From positions 2,294,001-2,358,000 of the forward strand of contig OY970271.1 in the NCBI GenBank assembly GCA_963715745.1: a stretch of DNA of 64,000 nt, in the 5' to 3' direction. Made by a program: the position numbers and the translations under genes. The notes beneath the pieces are model-generated. The model saw only the letters and a program-made list of their open reading frames with translations, searched no databases and had not been told where the DNA came from. The DNA comes from CAWGJF01 sp963715745. GTDB lineage: Bacteria > Bacteroidota > Ignavibacteria > Ignavibacteriales > Ignavibacteriaceae. Position 1 is the first letter of the stretch. The number at the start of each line of letters is the position of its first letter. Shown here one piece after another: positions 1 through 9,957 of this stretch.

Positions 1-1038
1 AGCACTGGCAGACTTTTTATGATGGGTTTGCTTTTTATGATTGGTCTGGCTGTTACTTACTCTGCTATTGGTGTTGTAACAGCTTTAAGTGGTGCAGTGT
101 TTGGGGCTTTGCTTCAGAATCCAATTGTTATTTTAGTTGTTGTGGCAATTCTTATTGCACTTTCATTAAGTATGTTCGGTGTATATGAATTTAAATTACC
201 GGATAAATTAGTAAATAAAGCAGGCGGTGCAAAAGCAGGAATGTATGGCGCTTTTTTTATGGGTTTAACAATGGGAATAGTTGCGGCACCTTGTATCGGT
301 CCTTTTGTACTTGGTCTCGTAACTTATGTTGCAACCAAACAAGATCCATATTTTGGTTTCCTGATGTTTTTTGTTTTAGCACTCGGTTTGGGTTTACCTT
401 ATTTATTCCTTGCAATGTTTTCGGGAAAGATTAAAAGTCTTCCAAGAGCAGGCGAGTGGATGGAAGCTGTTAAACATATCTTTGGAATAATACTTATTGG
501 AATGGCATTGTACTTCCTACTTCCTCTGTTGCCAAAATCATTTTCGGGATATATTCTTCCCATTTTTATGATTGGCTCTGCAATCTATCTTATCTTTTTT
601 GAGAAATATGCAAATAAAGTAACAGGTTTCAGGATTTTTAAATATGTCTTTTCAGGCGTGATAATTGCAGTTGCAGTTTATTCACTTATTCCATCGAAAT
701 CGGAATCGATTAGTTGGACACAATATTCAGAAGCTGGAATGAGTCAAATAGACGGTAAAGGTGCAATAATAGATTTTTATGCTGATTGGTGTATTCCTTG
801 TAAAGAACTGGATGCTGCAACTTTCTCAGATGCAAAAGTGATAGCAGAAGCAAGCAACTATGAAACTTATAAAGCAGATATGACAAAAAGTCTATCAAAA
901 GAAGTTGAAGCATTAAGAGAAAAATATTCAATTGTTGGTGTTCCAACTGTACTGATTCTTGATGCAAATGGAAAGGAAAAGAATCGCATAACCGGGTTTG
1001 TAAATGCAGATGAGTTTCTGAAAATATTGGCTGAGTAA
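1..1038 (+). CDS. dsbD: DsbD-like thiol:disulfide interchange protein (5' end outside window)
   Basis: The frame is open to the left edge, so the N-terminus is missing and the ATG at 19 is only an internal methionine. The visible part has about six hydrophobic segments of the CcdA/DsbD transmembrane family, including the APCIGP motif near nt 287-304. It ends in a thioredoxin domain (from about nt 710) with an active-site WCIPC (Cys codons at 790 and 799) and a cis-Pro GVPT. DsbD-type proteins pass electrons from cytoplasmic thioredoxin across the inner membrane to periplasmic thiols, for cytochrome c maturation or disulfide repair. The missing N-terminal part would normally be a periplasmic domain or signal sequence. 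No terminator was seen in the 93 bp before the next gene. Confidence 0.85.
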   Translation, partial: STGRLFMMGLLFMIGLAVTYSAIGVVTALSGAVFGALLQNPIVILVVVAILIALSLSMFGVYEFKLPDKLVNKAGGAKAGMYGAFFMGLTMGIVAAPCIGPFVLGLVTYVATKQDPYFGFLMFFVLALGLGLPYLFLAMFSGKIKSLPRAGEWMEAVKHIFGIILIGMALYFLLPLLPKSFSGYILPIFMIGSAIYLIFFEKYANKVTGFRIFKYVFSGVIIAVAVYSLIPSKSESISWTQYSEAGMSQIDGKGAIIDFYADWCIPCKELDAATFSDAKVIAEASNYETYKADMTKSLSKEVEALREKYSIVGVPTVLILDANGKEKNRITGFVNADEFLKILAE

Positions 1039-1131
1039 TTTACGAATGCTAATTATTGGCATTGATAAAAGAATATACACTTAGTAATTTTATAGTCGTT
1101 AAAATAAAAAATAAATGAAGAAAGCATTGAA

Positions 1132-2985
1132 ATGACCCAAGTGAAAGAAAAGGAAGTACAACAACTTTCTGAAGTAACAGTGAGGTTTGCCGGTGATTCC
1201 GGTGATGGTATGCAGCTTACAGGATCTCAGTTTAGTGATACAACTGCATGGATTGGTAATGATTTAAATACTTTACCGGATTATCCTGCTGAAATCCGTG
1301 CCCCTGCCGGTACATTGTATGGAGTCAGCGGATTCCAGTTGCATTTCAGCAGCAGTGATATTCACACACCTGGTGATACTCCTGATGTTCTCGTTGCAAT
1401 GAATCCCGCTGCATTAAAAAAGAATTTGTCCGAATTAAAAAAGAATGGGACTATAATAGTTAATACAGATTCTTTTGATGTAAAGAATCTGAAACTGGCT
1501 AACTATGCACAAAATCCCCTGGAAGATAATAGTCTTGCTGGTTATGAAGTGTACCAAGTTCCCATCTCAACATTAACTTCAAATGCACTTGAAGGTTTAC
1601 CATTATCAATAAAGGAAGTTTCACGTTGTAAGAACTTTTTTGCATTAGGTTTGATGTACTGGCTTTATAATGAACCATTAACTAATACCGAAGAATGGAT
1701 CAAGAGTAAATTTAAAAGTAAACCTGAGTACATCGAAGCCAACACCAAAGCACTTCATGCAGGATTTAATTTTGGTGAGATGACAGAAATTTTTACAACA
1801 CGGTATAAAGTAGAACCTGCTAAACTGCCAAAAGGTACATATAAAAATATCTCGGGTAATGAAGCTCTTGCACTTGGATTATTAACAGCATCAGTTAAGA
1901 GTGAACTGCCCTTGTTTCTTGGCTCTTATCCTATTACTCCGGCATCTGATATTCTCCAGTTCCTGAGTACATATAAAAACTTTGGTGTTAAAACTTTGCA
2001 AGCTGAAGATGAAATAGCTGGTGTAACATCTGCAATAGGTGCTTCCTTTGCTGGATATTTAGCAACTACTACAACAAGCGGACCAGGACTTGCACTAAAA
2101 ACTGAAGCAATTGGACTTGCCGTAATGACGGAATTGCCACTTGTGATCGTTGATGTTCAGAGAGGTGGACCAAGTACTGGCTTACCAACAAAAACTGAAC
2201 AAGCAGATCTTCTTCAAGCCGTTTATGGAAGAAACGGAGAAGCCCCGGTTTGTGTCCTGGCTGCCAGAACACCTCGTGATTGTTTCTATATGGCAATTGA
2301 AGCTTCGCGAATTGCGTTAAAATACATGACTCCGGTAATTTTATTAACAGATGGATACGTTGCTAATGGTTCAGAACCCTGGAGAATTCCGCACATTGAT
2401 AGTTTGCCAGATTTTAAGACTAAATTCAGAACCGATGTTGAAGGATTTTTTCCATACAAAAGAAATGAATTTCTTGCCCGTCCCTGGGCTATTCCGGGCA
2501 CTCCGGGTTTGGAGCACAGAATTGGTGGGCTAGAAAAAGCTGATATAACCGGAAATGTTAGCTATGATCCTGATAATCATGATAAAATGATTCATCTTAG
2601 AAACGATAAAATAGTAAATATTAAAAATGATATACCTGATCTTAAAATTGATGGAGATGAAACTGGCGATTTGCTTGTTTTAGGCTGGGGAGGTACTTAT
2701 GGAACTTTGAAAGAAGCGGTATCATTGGCAAGAAAAAAGGGATACAATGTTTCACACGCACATACACAATATATTAATCCATTACCAAAGAATACTGAAA
2801 AAGTATTGAAGTCATTCAAAAAAATTCTAATTCCTGAAATTAACCTGGGACAACTGGCGCGGGTAATAAGAAGTGAATATTTGCTTCCGGTTGAACAATT
2901 TAATTTAGTAAGGGGACTACCATTTAAAGTAAGTGATATATTTGGAAAGATAACTGAGCTTTTAGGAGGAAATAATGGAAAATAA
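1132..2985 (+). CDS. korA: 2-oxoacid:ferredoxin oxidoreductase, fused gamma-alpha subunit (KorA type)
   Basis: The 617-residue protein has an N-terminal gamma domain (about residues 15-210, starting VRFAGDSGDGMQLTG) fused to the alpha domain that binds the substrate and pyrimidine ring (about 235-610, with GSYPITPASDI and TSGPGLALKTE). This arrangement is typical of two-subunit 2-oxoglutarate:ferredoxin oxidoreductases, which interconvert 2-oxoglutarate plus CoA and succinyl-CoA using ferredoxin. It overlaps korB by 11 bp, so the two are translationally coupled. 2-Oxoglutarate is the likeliest substrate, but pyruvate or branched-chain oxoacids cannot be excluded by eye. The start lacks a strong Shine-Dalgarno sequence. 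Confidence 0.87.
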   Translation: MTQVKEKEVQQLSEVTVRFAGDSGDGMQLTGSQFSDTTAWIGNDLNTLPDYPAEIRAPAGTLYGVSGFQLHFSSSDIHTPGDTPDVLVAMNPAALKKNLSELKKNGTIIVNTDSFDVKNLKLANYAQNPLEDNSLAGYEVYQVPISTLTSNALEGLPLSIKEVSRCKNFFALGLMYWLYNEPLTNTEEWIKSKFKSKPEYIEANTKALHAGFNFGEMTEIFTTRYKVEPAKLPKGTYKNISGNEALALGLLTASVKSELPLFLGSYPITPASDILQFLSTYKNFGVKTLQAEDEIAGVTSAIGASFAGYLATTTTSGPGLALKTEAIGLAVMTELPLVIVDVQRGGPSTGLPTKTEQADLLQAVYGRNGEAPVCVLAARTPRDCFYMAIEASRIALKYMTPVILLTDGYVANGSEPWRIPHIDSLPDFKTKFRTDVEGFFPYKRNEFLARPWAIPGTPGLEHRIGGLEKADITGNVSYDPDNHDKMIHLRNDKIVNIKNDIPDLKIDGDETGDLLVLGWGGTYGTLKEAVSLARKKGYNVSHAHTQYINPLPKNTEKVLKSFKKILIPEINLGQLARVIRSEYLLPVEQFNLVRGLPFKVSDIFGKITELLGGNNGK

Positions 2986-4012
2986 ATCAGCAATGAAAAC
3001 ACCTCAATTAACAGCAAAAGATTTTGTTAGTGATCAGGATGTTAGATGGTGTCCGGGCTGTGGTGATTATTCAATACTTGCACAGGTTCAAAGATCATTT
3101 CCTGAAATTATCGAAGTTCCAAAAGAAGATGTTGTTTGGATCTCGGGGATTGGCTGTTCAAGTCGATTTCCTTATTATATGAATACATATGGATTCCATG
3201 GAATTCATGGTCGTGCACCAATACTTGCAACTGGTGTAAAAGTAGCTAATCCGAAATTGTCAGTTTGGGTAGCAACGGGTGACGGTGATCTTTTAAGTAT
3301 TGGTGGAAACCACTTTATACATGCTTGCAGAAAAAATGTTGATATTAAAATCATACTTTTCAACAACAGAATTTATGGATTAACTAAAGGTCAATATTCC
3401 CCAACTTCTGAAAAAGGTAAGGTAACAAAAACCACTCCTTTCGGAAGTATCGATTATCCTTTCAATGCTATTTCTCTTGCTCTGGGTTCGGATGCAACAT
3501 TTGTTGCCCGTTCAATTGACCGAAATCCCAAGCATATGCAGGAAATGTTGAAACGGGCAGGAAAACATAAAGGAACTGCGTTTCTTGAAATTTTCCAGAA
3601 TTGTAACATCTTTAATGATGGTGCTTTTTCTCTCCTAACAGATAAAGATACAAAGGAGGATCATGTTCTAATTCTTGAACATAATCAGCCAATGATCTTT
3701 GGAAAAAATTCAGATAAAGGAATTAAGCTAGATGGTTTTAAGCCTGTTGTTGTTGATATATCAAATGGACAGTATTCGAAAGATGATTTATGGGTACATA
3801 ATGAATTTGCAGATACTACTGCACATGCTATAATTCTTGCCCATATGGATGATAACCCTGAATTACCCACTCCGATTGGAGTATTCAGACAATATTTTAA
3901 AGAAACTTACGATGAAGGAATTGAAACTCAGATTAATAAAGTCACCGAGAAAAAAGGTAAAGGTGATCTTGAAAAACTTCTTTTTGGTGGTAACACCTGG
4001 GAAGTAAATTAA
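2975..4012 (+). CDS. korB: 2-oxoacid:ferredoxin oxidoreductase beta subunit (KorB type)
   Basis: This 345-residue subunit binds thiamine pyrophosphate. The WCPGCGDYSIL motif (about residues 26-36), GIGCSSRFPYY, the TPP/Mg motif GDGD and NNRIYGLTKGQ are all present. The start lies inside korA, behind an AGGAGG at about 2964, which supports coupled expression of an alpha-beta enzyme. No ferredoxin (delta) domain is attached, as expected for the two-subunit class. The gene is followed by a strong intrinsic terminator, so korAB ends its own transcription unit. Confidence 0.9.
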   Translation: MENKSAMKTPQLTAKDFVSDQDVRWCPGCGDYSILAQVQRSFPEIIEVPKEDVVWISGIGCSSRFPYYMNTYGFHGIHGRAPILATGVKVANPKLSVWVATGDGDLLSIGGNHFIHACRKNVDIKIILFNNRIYGLTKGQYSPTSEKGKVTKTTPFGSIDYPFNAISLALGSDATFVARSIDRNPKHMQEMLKRAGKHKGTAFLEIFQNCNIFNDGAFSLLTDKDTKEDHVLILEHNQPMIFGKNSDKGIKLDGFKPVVVDISNGQYSKDDLWVHNEFADTTAHAIILAHMDDNPELPTPIGVFRQYFKETYDEGIETQINKVTEKKGKGDLEKLLFGGNTWEVN

Positions 4013-4041
4013 TTTATCAAGAATTTAGGATAAACTTTGAG

Positions 4042-4073
4042 AAGGGCTTGTATAACTGCAAGCCTTTCTTTTT
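4042..4073 (+). terminator. Intrinsic terminator of korAB
   Basis: A 9-bp stem (AAGGGCTTG / CAAGCCTTT, one G-U pair) with an 8-nt loop is followed by CTTTTTG. It lies 30 bp after the korB stop. Confidence 0.85.
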
Positions 4074-4086
4074 GATAGACAATTAT

Positions 4087-5082
4087 ATGCAATTCGATAT
4101 CTTACATAACATAATTCAAAATCATAAAAGTTTTTTACTTACGACACATGTAAATCCGGATGCCGATGCTATAGGCTCAGAAGTTGCTTTGTATTTGATT
4201 TTGAAAAAACTGGGTAAACAGGTATTTATTATTAATCACAGTCATACTCCGTACAACTTAGAATTTCTAGATGTTGATAATAAGATTGAAAAATATGAAG
4301 GTGAAATTCACGACAAAGTAATAACTAATGTTGATGTTTTAATAGCATTAGACTTTAATCGTCCAGATAGAGTTGTAAGCATGCAAAATGTATTTAAGAA
4401 TGCTAAAGGTATTAAAGTTTGTATAGATCACCACCAGGACCGCGATGATTTTGCCGAACATTATTTTGTTGATGCTGAATATTCTGCAACAGGAGAAATT
4501 CTTTATGATTTTATTACAAAAACAAAAATTGTAAGAGTTGAAAAAGAAATTGCTTATCCAATCTATGCTGCTATTATGACGGATACAGGTTCGTTCAGGT
4601 TTGAAAGAACAACTCCACATCTTCACAGAGTTATTGCTGAACTACTTGAAACGGGAGTAAACCCGGGTGAGGTTTATGATAAATTATATGATGAAAGTAA
4701 GCCAAGTAAAATTCAATTACTGGGAAAAGCATTAAATACTTTAAAGATTACAGGTGCTGGAAAAATCGGTTTTATGACAATTACCCAGGAAACTTTTAAA
4801 GAGCTTGGTGCAATTGAAAGTGACACAGAAAACTTTGTTAATTATACACTTTCAATTGAAAATGTAGTTTTAGGAATGTTATTTATTGAATTGAAAAATG
4901 GTTTTAAAGTTAGCTTTAGATCAAAAGGAAATATTCCTGTAAATAAATTGGCTGGTGAATTTGGTGGCGGCGGGCATACAAATGCTGCCGGAGCAAGATT
5001 TTTTAATTCATCTATGCAGGATTTAATTCCAAAAATTCTGCAAAAAGCTGAAGAATATTTATTGAAACATAAGAAGGATTAA
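4087..5082 (+). CDS. DHH-family phosphoesterase, NrnA-like nanoRNase / pAp phosphatase
   Basis: The sequence carries the DHH-family metal motifs HVNPDADAIGS near the N-terminus, DHHQDRDDF, MTDTGSFRF and the DHHA1-type GGGGHTNAAG near the C-terminus. NrnA enzymes degrade 2-5-nt RNA and dephosphorylate 3'-phosphoadenosine 5'-phosphate in the cytoplasm. An earlier in-frame ATG at 4048 lies inside the terminator hairpin, so the start at 4087 (MQFDILHNI) is preferred. That gives 331 residues, close to the family norm of 310-340. The stop is 1 bp before the next start. Confidence 0.85.
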   Translation: MQFDILHNIIQNHKSFLLTTHVNPDADAIGSEVALYLILKKLGKQVFIINHSHTPYNLEFLDVDNKIEKYEGEIHDKVITNVDVLIALDFNRPDRVVSMQNVFKNAKGIKVCIDHHQDRDDFAEHYFVDAEYSATGEILYDFITKTKIVRVEKEIAYPIYAAIMTDTGSFRFERTTPHLHRVIAELLETGVNPGEVYDKLYDESKPSKIQLLGKALNTLKITGAGKIGFMTITQETFKELGAIESDTENFVNYTLSIENVVLGMLFIELKNGFKVSFRSKGNIPVNKLAGEFGGGGHTNAAGARFFNSSMQDLIPKILQKAEEYLLKHKKD

Positions 5083-5083
5083 A

Positions 5084-6586
5084 ATGTTTAGACTAAATAT
5101 CAAATCGGGTGGGAAGAAAATTCTTTATAAAAATTTATCAATAAGTGTAAAGTATCTTATTGATGAGAAAAAATTTGAACAGAGTTTTTTAATGCTTCAA
5201 ACGGTATTTCATGCACAATTCTCTAAACTTCAAATAAAGAATTTTTTATCAGGAACGTTAGACCAGATTCGCGTTACAAAACATGAGGGGAAACCTGATT
5301 CGCTCATTTTATGCAAAATTAAGATCGATAACGATTTTACTTCTGATTATTTCCGTAACCATTTAGCAGGATTGATTAACGATATTTCCAAAGAAGAAGT
5401 TGAAGAGCTTCATATTTTTATTCCATCCTACAAAGTATTTAAAAAATATTATAGTGATGAGAAATATTTTTACCAGAGTTTTGTTGAGGGACTTCATCTT
5501 GGCAATTATGTTTTTGATAAGTACAAATTCACAAAATCAAAACAGAAGAAGCTTGACGTATTTCTGCATGCAGAAAATGAAAAGCAATTAAATAACGCAA
5601 TTAGTCGTGCGGAAATTATAATGAAAGGTCACAATTTTACACGTGATCTTCAAAATGAACCTGCTTCAGCATTAAGACCATTTGAACTTGCTAAAAGAGT
5701 AAACAGTGTATTATCTGATGCCGGTGTAAAAGTAACAGTTTTTAATGAAAAAGAAATTGCACGCAGAAAAATGGGTGGGTTAATTGCGGTTGGGCAGGGA
5801 AGTGCAAGTAAACCAAGATTTATTGTTTTACGATACAAACCAAAAAGCAAAGGCTCAAAAAAAATAAAGAAGATAGCTTTAGTTGGGAAAGGTGTAACTT
5901 TTGATTCTGGTGGAATCTCAATAAAGCCTGCAACAAATATGGGAGAGATGAAGGGCGATATGTCAGGCGCTGCTGTTGTTGCAGGAACTGTACTTGCAGC
6001 AGCCGAGGCAAAACTTCCTGTTGAAATTTTAGGAATCATTCCTTCAGCAGAAAATATGCTTTCCGGTGAGTCAATGCGACCGGGTGATATTGTTAAAACT
6101 GCTTCCGGAAAAACTATTGAAGTTGACAACACAGATGCTGAAGGAAGAATGATATTGGCTGACGCACTTGATTTTGCTTCCAAAGAAAAACCAAATGAAA
6201 TAATTGATTTTGCTACCTTAACAGGCGCGTGTGTTGTTGCTCTCGGACAAAACTGCGCCGGACTATTTACTAACAATGACAAGATTGCAAAAGATTTAAT
6301 TGATGCAGGATTAAAAACTTACGACCGCGTTTGGAGATTGCCGATGTGGAAAGATTATGAAAAGCTTAACGAGAGTAAAGTAGCCGATATAAAAAATGTA
6401 GGTGGGAGATGGGCCGGAGCAATCACTGCAGCAAAGTTTTTAGAGTTTTTTGTTGATAAGAAAATTTCCTGGGCACATCTTGATATTGCAGGTTCTGCAT
6501 TTGCTCACGATATGACAAATTACACGAAGACTTTTATGACTGGTTTTGGAGTGAGACTGATGTTTGAATATCTGTCACGGAAATAA
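5084..6586 (+). CDS. pepA: Leucyl aminopeptidase, M17 family
   Basis: The 500-residue protein has the M17 catalytic signature NTDAEGRM and the metal and Lys motif GKGVTFDSGGISIKP. Both fall in the C-terminal half, as in cytosolic leucine aminopeptidases, which are two-metal hexamers removing N-terminal residues from peptides. The N-terminal domain (about 1-170) is divergent and lysine-rich. An AAGGA precedes the ATG and the gap to the upstream gene is 1 bp, implying co-transcription. The gene ends convergently 2 bp from lolD. Confidence 0.93.
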   Translation: MFRLNIKSGGKKILYKNLSISVKYLIDEKKFEQSFLMLQTVFHAQFSKLQIKNFLSGTLDQIRVTKHEGKPDSLILCKIKIDNDFTSDYFRNHLAGLINDISKEEVEELHIFIPSYKVFKKYYSDEKYFYQSFVEGLHLGNYVFDKYKFTKSKQKKLDVFLHAENEKQLNNAISRAEIIMKGHNFTRDLQNEPASALRPFELAKRVNSVLSDAGVKVTVFNEKEIARRKMGGLIAVGQGSASKPRFIVLRYKPKSKGSKKIKKIALVGKGVTFDSGGISIKPATNMGEMKGDMSGAAVVAGTVLAAAEAKLPVEILGIIPSAENMLSGESMRPGDIVKTASGKTIEVDNTDAEGRMILADALDFASKEKPNEIIDFATLTGACVVALGQNCAGLFTNNDKIAKDLIDAGLKTYDRVWRLPMWKDYEKLNESKVADIKNVGGRWAGAITAAKFLEFFVDKKISWAHLDIAGSAFAHDMTNYTKTFMTGFGVRLMFEYLSRK

Positions 6587-6588
6587 AA

Positions 6589-7272
6589 TTATTTTTGGGA
6601 AATCTTCCCATCTTTAATTTCAAATACAGAATCGGCAAGCTGCATAAGGTTTGGATTGTGTGTAACAATAACGAAAGTCATTCCAAAATTATTTTTTAGT
6701 TCATTAATCAATTGATGAACTTCTTCACTGTTTTCCGAATCAAGATTGCCGGTTGGTTCATCTGCAAAAATAATTTGTGGACTGTTTGCTAACGCTCTGG
6801 CAACTGCAACTCTCTGCTGTTCTCCTCCCGAAAGTTCTGCAGGTTTGTGTGTAATTCTTTCATTCAGTCCGACATTTTGAAGAAGTTCCTCACTTCGTTT
6901 TTCAGCTTTAGAAAAATCAGTTCCATTTATTAATTGAGGAATAATTACATTTTCAAGTGCCGTGAATTCGGGAAGAAGATGATGAAATTGAAACACAAAA
7001 CCAATATTCTGATTTCTGAACTTTGCAAGCTTTTCATCTGAATAAGAAAAGATATCGGTATCATTAAAAATTACTTTCCCGGAATCTGGTCTGTCTAAAG
7101 CTCCTAACAAATGAAGAAGTGTACTTTTACCAGCACCGGAAGCACCAACAATTACTGTAATCTTTCCGGACTCGATATTTAAATCAATTCCCTTCAATAC
7201 TTCAAGTTTAACTTTTTTAGTAGTTTGAAATGATTTAACAATCCTTTCAGAATTTAGAATTATTTCATTCAT
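6589..7272 (-). CDS. lolD: Lipoprotein-releasing ABC transporter ATPase, LolD type
   Basis: The 227-residue ATPase has Walker A (GASGAGKST), Q-loop, signature (LSGGEQQR), Walker B (IIFADEPTGNLD) and an H-loop. It belongs to the LolD/MacB/FtsE subfamily. LolCDE moves outer-membrane lipoproteins from the inner membrane to LolA. Assignment to Lol rather than another MacB-like exporter rests on the two adjacent LolC/E permeases, which lie 39 bp upstream in the same direction. Confidence 0.87.
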   Translation of the reverse strand: MNEIILNSERIVKSFQTTKKVKLEVLKGIDLNIESGKITVIVGASGAGKSTLLHLLGALDRPDSGKVIFNDTDIFSYSDEKLAKFRNQNIGFVFQFHHLLPEFTALENVIIPQLINGTDFSKAEKRSEELLQNVGLNERITHKPAELSGGEQQRVAVARALANSPQIIFADEPTGNLDSENSEEVHQLINELKNNFGMTFVIVTHNPNLMQLADSVFEIKDGKISQK

Positions 7273-7311
7273 TTATAATTATTCATCCTTAATTGTTAAT
7301 TCTCAATTGAA

Positions 7312-8535
7312 TCATTCCCATTTAATAGCTTCAATCGCATTTATTTTTGCCGCTTTCTTTGCCGGGTAAAGCGAAGCCAAAAATGCAAGCAGCATTGAAA
7401 TTCCACTTATAAAAAAGAAATCGGAAACTCTTAATTGCATAGGTAATGCATCTACTTTATACTGTGCTGGATTAAGCGGATAAATATTGTATTGAATCTG
7501 AAGCCAGCAAACAAAGTAACCAATTACAACACCAATCAATGTTCCGATAATTCCTATTAACAATCCTTCAAACATAAATATTCTCAGAACTGACTTTTCT
7601 GTAACTCCCATTGCACTTAGAATTCCGATGTCTCTTTTCTTTTCGATTACGGACATTGAGAGAGAACCAAGTATATTGAAAGTTGCAACTGCAATAATTA
7701 AAGAAAGAATCAGGTAAGCAGTCCATCTTTCAATCTGCATAACGGAATAAAGTTCCTGGTGAAAATCATACCAGGTATTTATGCTGAAATCTTCTTCGCC
7801 TAACTTTTTCTGGAGATCAGATTTTACTTTATTTGACTGATCAACGTCAGAAAGCTTAACATCATATCCCTGGAAAGTATTTTTGTAACCAAGAAGGGGA
7901 GCAGCAGTCTGCAGATTTGTGAAAGCATAGCCTTCATCATAATCGTTATTATTTGAATTAAATATTCCGGTAATTATAAATTTTTGTGTCTTTGGTATCG
8001 AAAATTGAGTTATTGCACTTTCAATTCCCACCGGCGAAATAACTGTTATTGAATCGCCTGTTACAACCTGTAATTTATCAGCAAGCGGTAATCCGATAAC
8101 TATCCCGTTTGATTTGTTGAAATTTAAATTCCCGTAAATGATATTTCTGGAAAGATTATATATGAGATCAGCTTTCGAATAGTCAATTCCCTTTATACTG
8201 AAAACCTGTGTAATCCCTTTATTATATCCAAGTACTTTTCCTTCAACAAAAGGTGCAAAATTTTTAACATCATCAATTTTCTTCAATTCAATTGCTACTT
8301 CATTCATATTTTTTTCCGAATCAAAAGATGTAGCTTCAATTCTCAGATCCGGATCAAGATTCATGAGGAAAGATGAAACCAGGCTTCCAAATCCATTGAA
8401 CACTGTCAGCACAACAATCAATGCTGCAACTCCAATTGAAATACCTGCAATCGAAATAAATGAAATTATTGTTATGAAATTAATTTTGTGTTTTGAAACC
8501 AGGTATCTGCGCGCAATAAATGATTCAAATTTCAT
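7312..8535 (-). CDS. LolC/LolE-family ABC permease (second copy)
   Basis: A 407-residue FtsX/MacB_PCD-type permease. It has an N-terminal transmembrane helix after the start (MKFESFIARRYL), a periplasmic domain of about 200 residues and three C-terminal helices with the FtsX-like region (IGILSAMGVTEKSVL). An earlier in-frame start at 8610 would add 25 residues unlike the family. The ATG at 8535 shares one base with the stop of the upstream permease (TGATG), so it is the coupled start. It probably pairs with the other permease and LolD. Confidence 0.85.
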   Translation of the reverse strand: MKFESFIARRYLVSKHKINFITIISFISIAGISIGVAALIVVLTVFNGFGSLVSSFLMNLDPDLRIEATSFDSEKNMNEVAIELKKIDDVKNFAPFVEGKVLGYNKGITQVFSIKGIDYSKADLIYNLSRNIIYGNLNFNKSNGIVIGLPLADKLQVVTGDSITVISPVGIESAITQFSIPKTQKFIITGIFNSNNNDYDEGYAFTNLQTAAPLLGYKNTFQGYDVKLSDVDQSNKVKSDLQKKLGEEDFSINTWYDFHQELYSVMQIERWTAYLILSLIIAVATFNILGSLSMSVIEKKRDIGILSAMGVTEKSVLRIFMFEGLLIGIIGTLIGVVIGYFVCWLQIQYNIYPLNPAQYKVDALPMQLRVSDFFFISGISMLLAFLASLYPAKKAAKINAIEAIKWE

Positions 8536-9755
8536 CAGCCAAACCTCAATGCAGAAATTGGTTTTATTTTGGATGCAATAAAACTTGGAATGGTTGAAGC
8601 TAAAATACAAAGCAGAATTGTAACGATTGAAATAATGAAAAATGAATCAGGCAAAATGAGCAGTGGAACTTTAGACATAAAATACACTGAAGAAGGCAAA
8701 GTTATTATGTTAAATTCTAATTGGATTTTCATTAAAACGTATGCGAGAATATTTCCGGCTAAAATCCCGACAATTCCTAAAAATATTCCCTCGAGCAGAA
8801 AAATAGTTACAACCTGTTTACGGTTTGCACCGATTGATTTTAGAATTCCAACTTCATTTGTTTTTTCAAGAACTATCATCAACAAAGTACCGATTATATT
8901 GAATACAGCAACAATAATTATTAATGCAAGAACAATCGGAATAGGTTCTTTCTGAAGCTCAATCCAGGTGAAAATATTCCTGTAAATCTGAAATATATTT
9001 CTAACATAGTGAGGGTATCTTAAATTATCAGCAAGGAAATAAGTCAGGCTGTCAATTTCTGAAATGTCACTTAACTTAATATCGTATCCTGTAATATTGT
9101 TTCCTATTCCGAATAACTCCTGTGCTTCTTTTAAGGAAACGTATGCATACACATCATCAAATTTGGACATACCGCTTTCAAAAATTCCGGCAACCGTAAA
9201 TCTTCCAATATTTGGTAGATTCTGCAGAGAAGGTATTTCATCTTTGTTCAAAGAAAATACTGTAACTCTATCATTTAATTTAAGATAAAGCTTATCAGCT
9301 AATCTTTTTCCTATTATTATATTTTTAGTTGAAGAGTCGGAAATATTAAATGAACCCTGAACAATATTTTTTATTACTCCGGGCACTTTACTGTTTTTAT
9401 CAATTCCAATGAGATTCAATCCTTCTTTTCTTTTTTTGCTGCTGATAATTACAAGCTTGGAAGCAAACGGAACGATCTGAGGATCATAGGATTTTAGATG
9501 TTCTTTAAGAAATTGAATGTTTTGTTTTTCATCAGGAAGAACAGATCTGAAAGAAGTTATTTTTATATGCGAATCAAAACCAATGATTTTGTCAGTTAAA
9601 GTTTTTTCAAATCCTTTTAACACACTAACTGCAATTATTAGAGTAGCAACCCCAATTGCAATACCGGCAATTGAAATAAAGCTGATCAGGTTAATAAAAC
9701 GGGAGTTTTTTTTAGAAAAGATAAATCTTTTAACAATAAAAAAAGAGAAATACAT
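8535..9755 (-). CDS. LolC/LolE-family ABC permease (first copy)
   Basis: The 406-residue permease has the same fold as its downstream neighbour: an N-terminal helix (IAGIAIGVATLI), an extracytoplasmic domain and three C-terminal helices (VGILKSIGANRKQVV). Two different permeases beside one LolD match the LolCDE heteromer, though which copy is LolC and which LolE is not decidable by eye. It is the first gene of the three-gene minus-strand operon. The promoter should lie in 9756-9850, where no clear box was recognised. Confidence 0.85.
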   Translation of the reverse strand: MYFSFFIVKRFIFSKKNSRFINLISFISIAGIAIGVATLIIAVSVLKGFEKTLTDKIIGFDSHIKITSFRSVLPDEKQNIQFLKEHLKSYDPQIVPFASKLVIISSKKRKEGLNLIGIDKNSKVPGVIKNIVQGSFNISDSSTKNIIIGKRLADKLYLKLNDRVTVFSLNKDEIPSLQNLPNIGRFTVAGIFESGMSKFDDVYAYVSLKEAQELFGIGNNITGYDIKLSDISEIDSLTYFLADNLRYPHYVRNIFQIYRNIFTWIELQKEPIPIVLALIIIVAVFNIIGTLLMIVLEKTNEVGILKSIGANRKQVVTIFLLEGIFLGIVGILAGNILAYVLMKIQLEFNIITLPSSVYFMSKVPLLILPDSFFIISIVTILLCILASTIPSFIASKIKPISALRFG

Positions 9756-9903
9756 CAGCTGATAAATATTCGATTAAATATGTAGCAATTTAGGTAAGAA
9801 ATTATTTACATTAAACCAGTAATTTGAGAGTTAATAATAAGGAGTAGATGCAGGAATCTTTGTTTTTTTTGAAGATTAGACTATATTTAAAACTCGAATT
9901 TTT

Positions 9904-9938
9904 GTACTTACGTCTTTTCGGTGTAAGTACATTTTTTT
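9904..9938 (+). terminator. Orphan intrinsic terminator upstream of the tRNA cluster
   Basis: An 11-bp stem (GTACTTACGTC / GGTGTAAGTAC, two G-U pairs) with loop TTTTC is followed by seven T. It is on the plus strand, yet the only plus-strand gene upstream (pepA) ends more than 3 kb away. It may end a short unrecognised transcript in 9756-9903, which holds an ATG at 9848 behind AAGGAG. Confidence 0.7.
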
Positions 9939-9957
9939 GTTACTTTGAAAATATTTT

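Noticed and set aside
5650..6282. 210-codon open frame antisense to pepA
   Set aside because: It lies wholly within the aminopeptidase gene, which has full catalytic motifs. The antisense product is low-complexity (Ser/Pro/Ala/Ile-rich), with no family pattern or Shine-Dalgarno.
8569..8955. 128-codon plus-strand frame inside the first LolC/E gene
   Set aside because: Composition mirrors the permease on the other strand and no promoter or Shine-Dalgarno was found.
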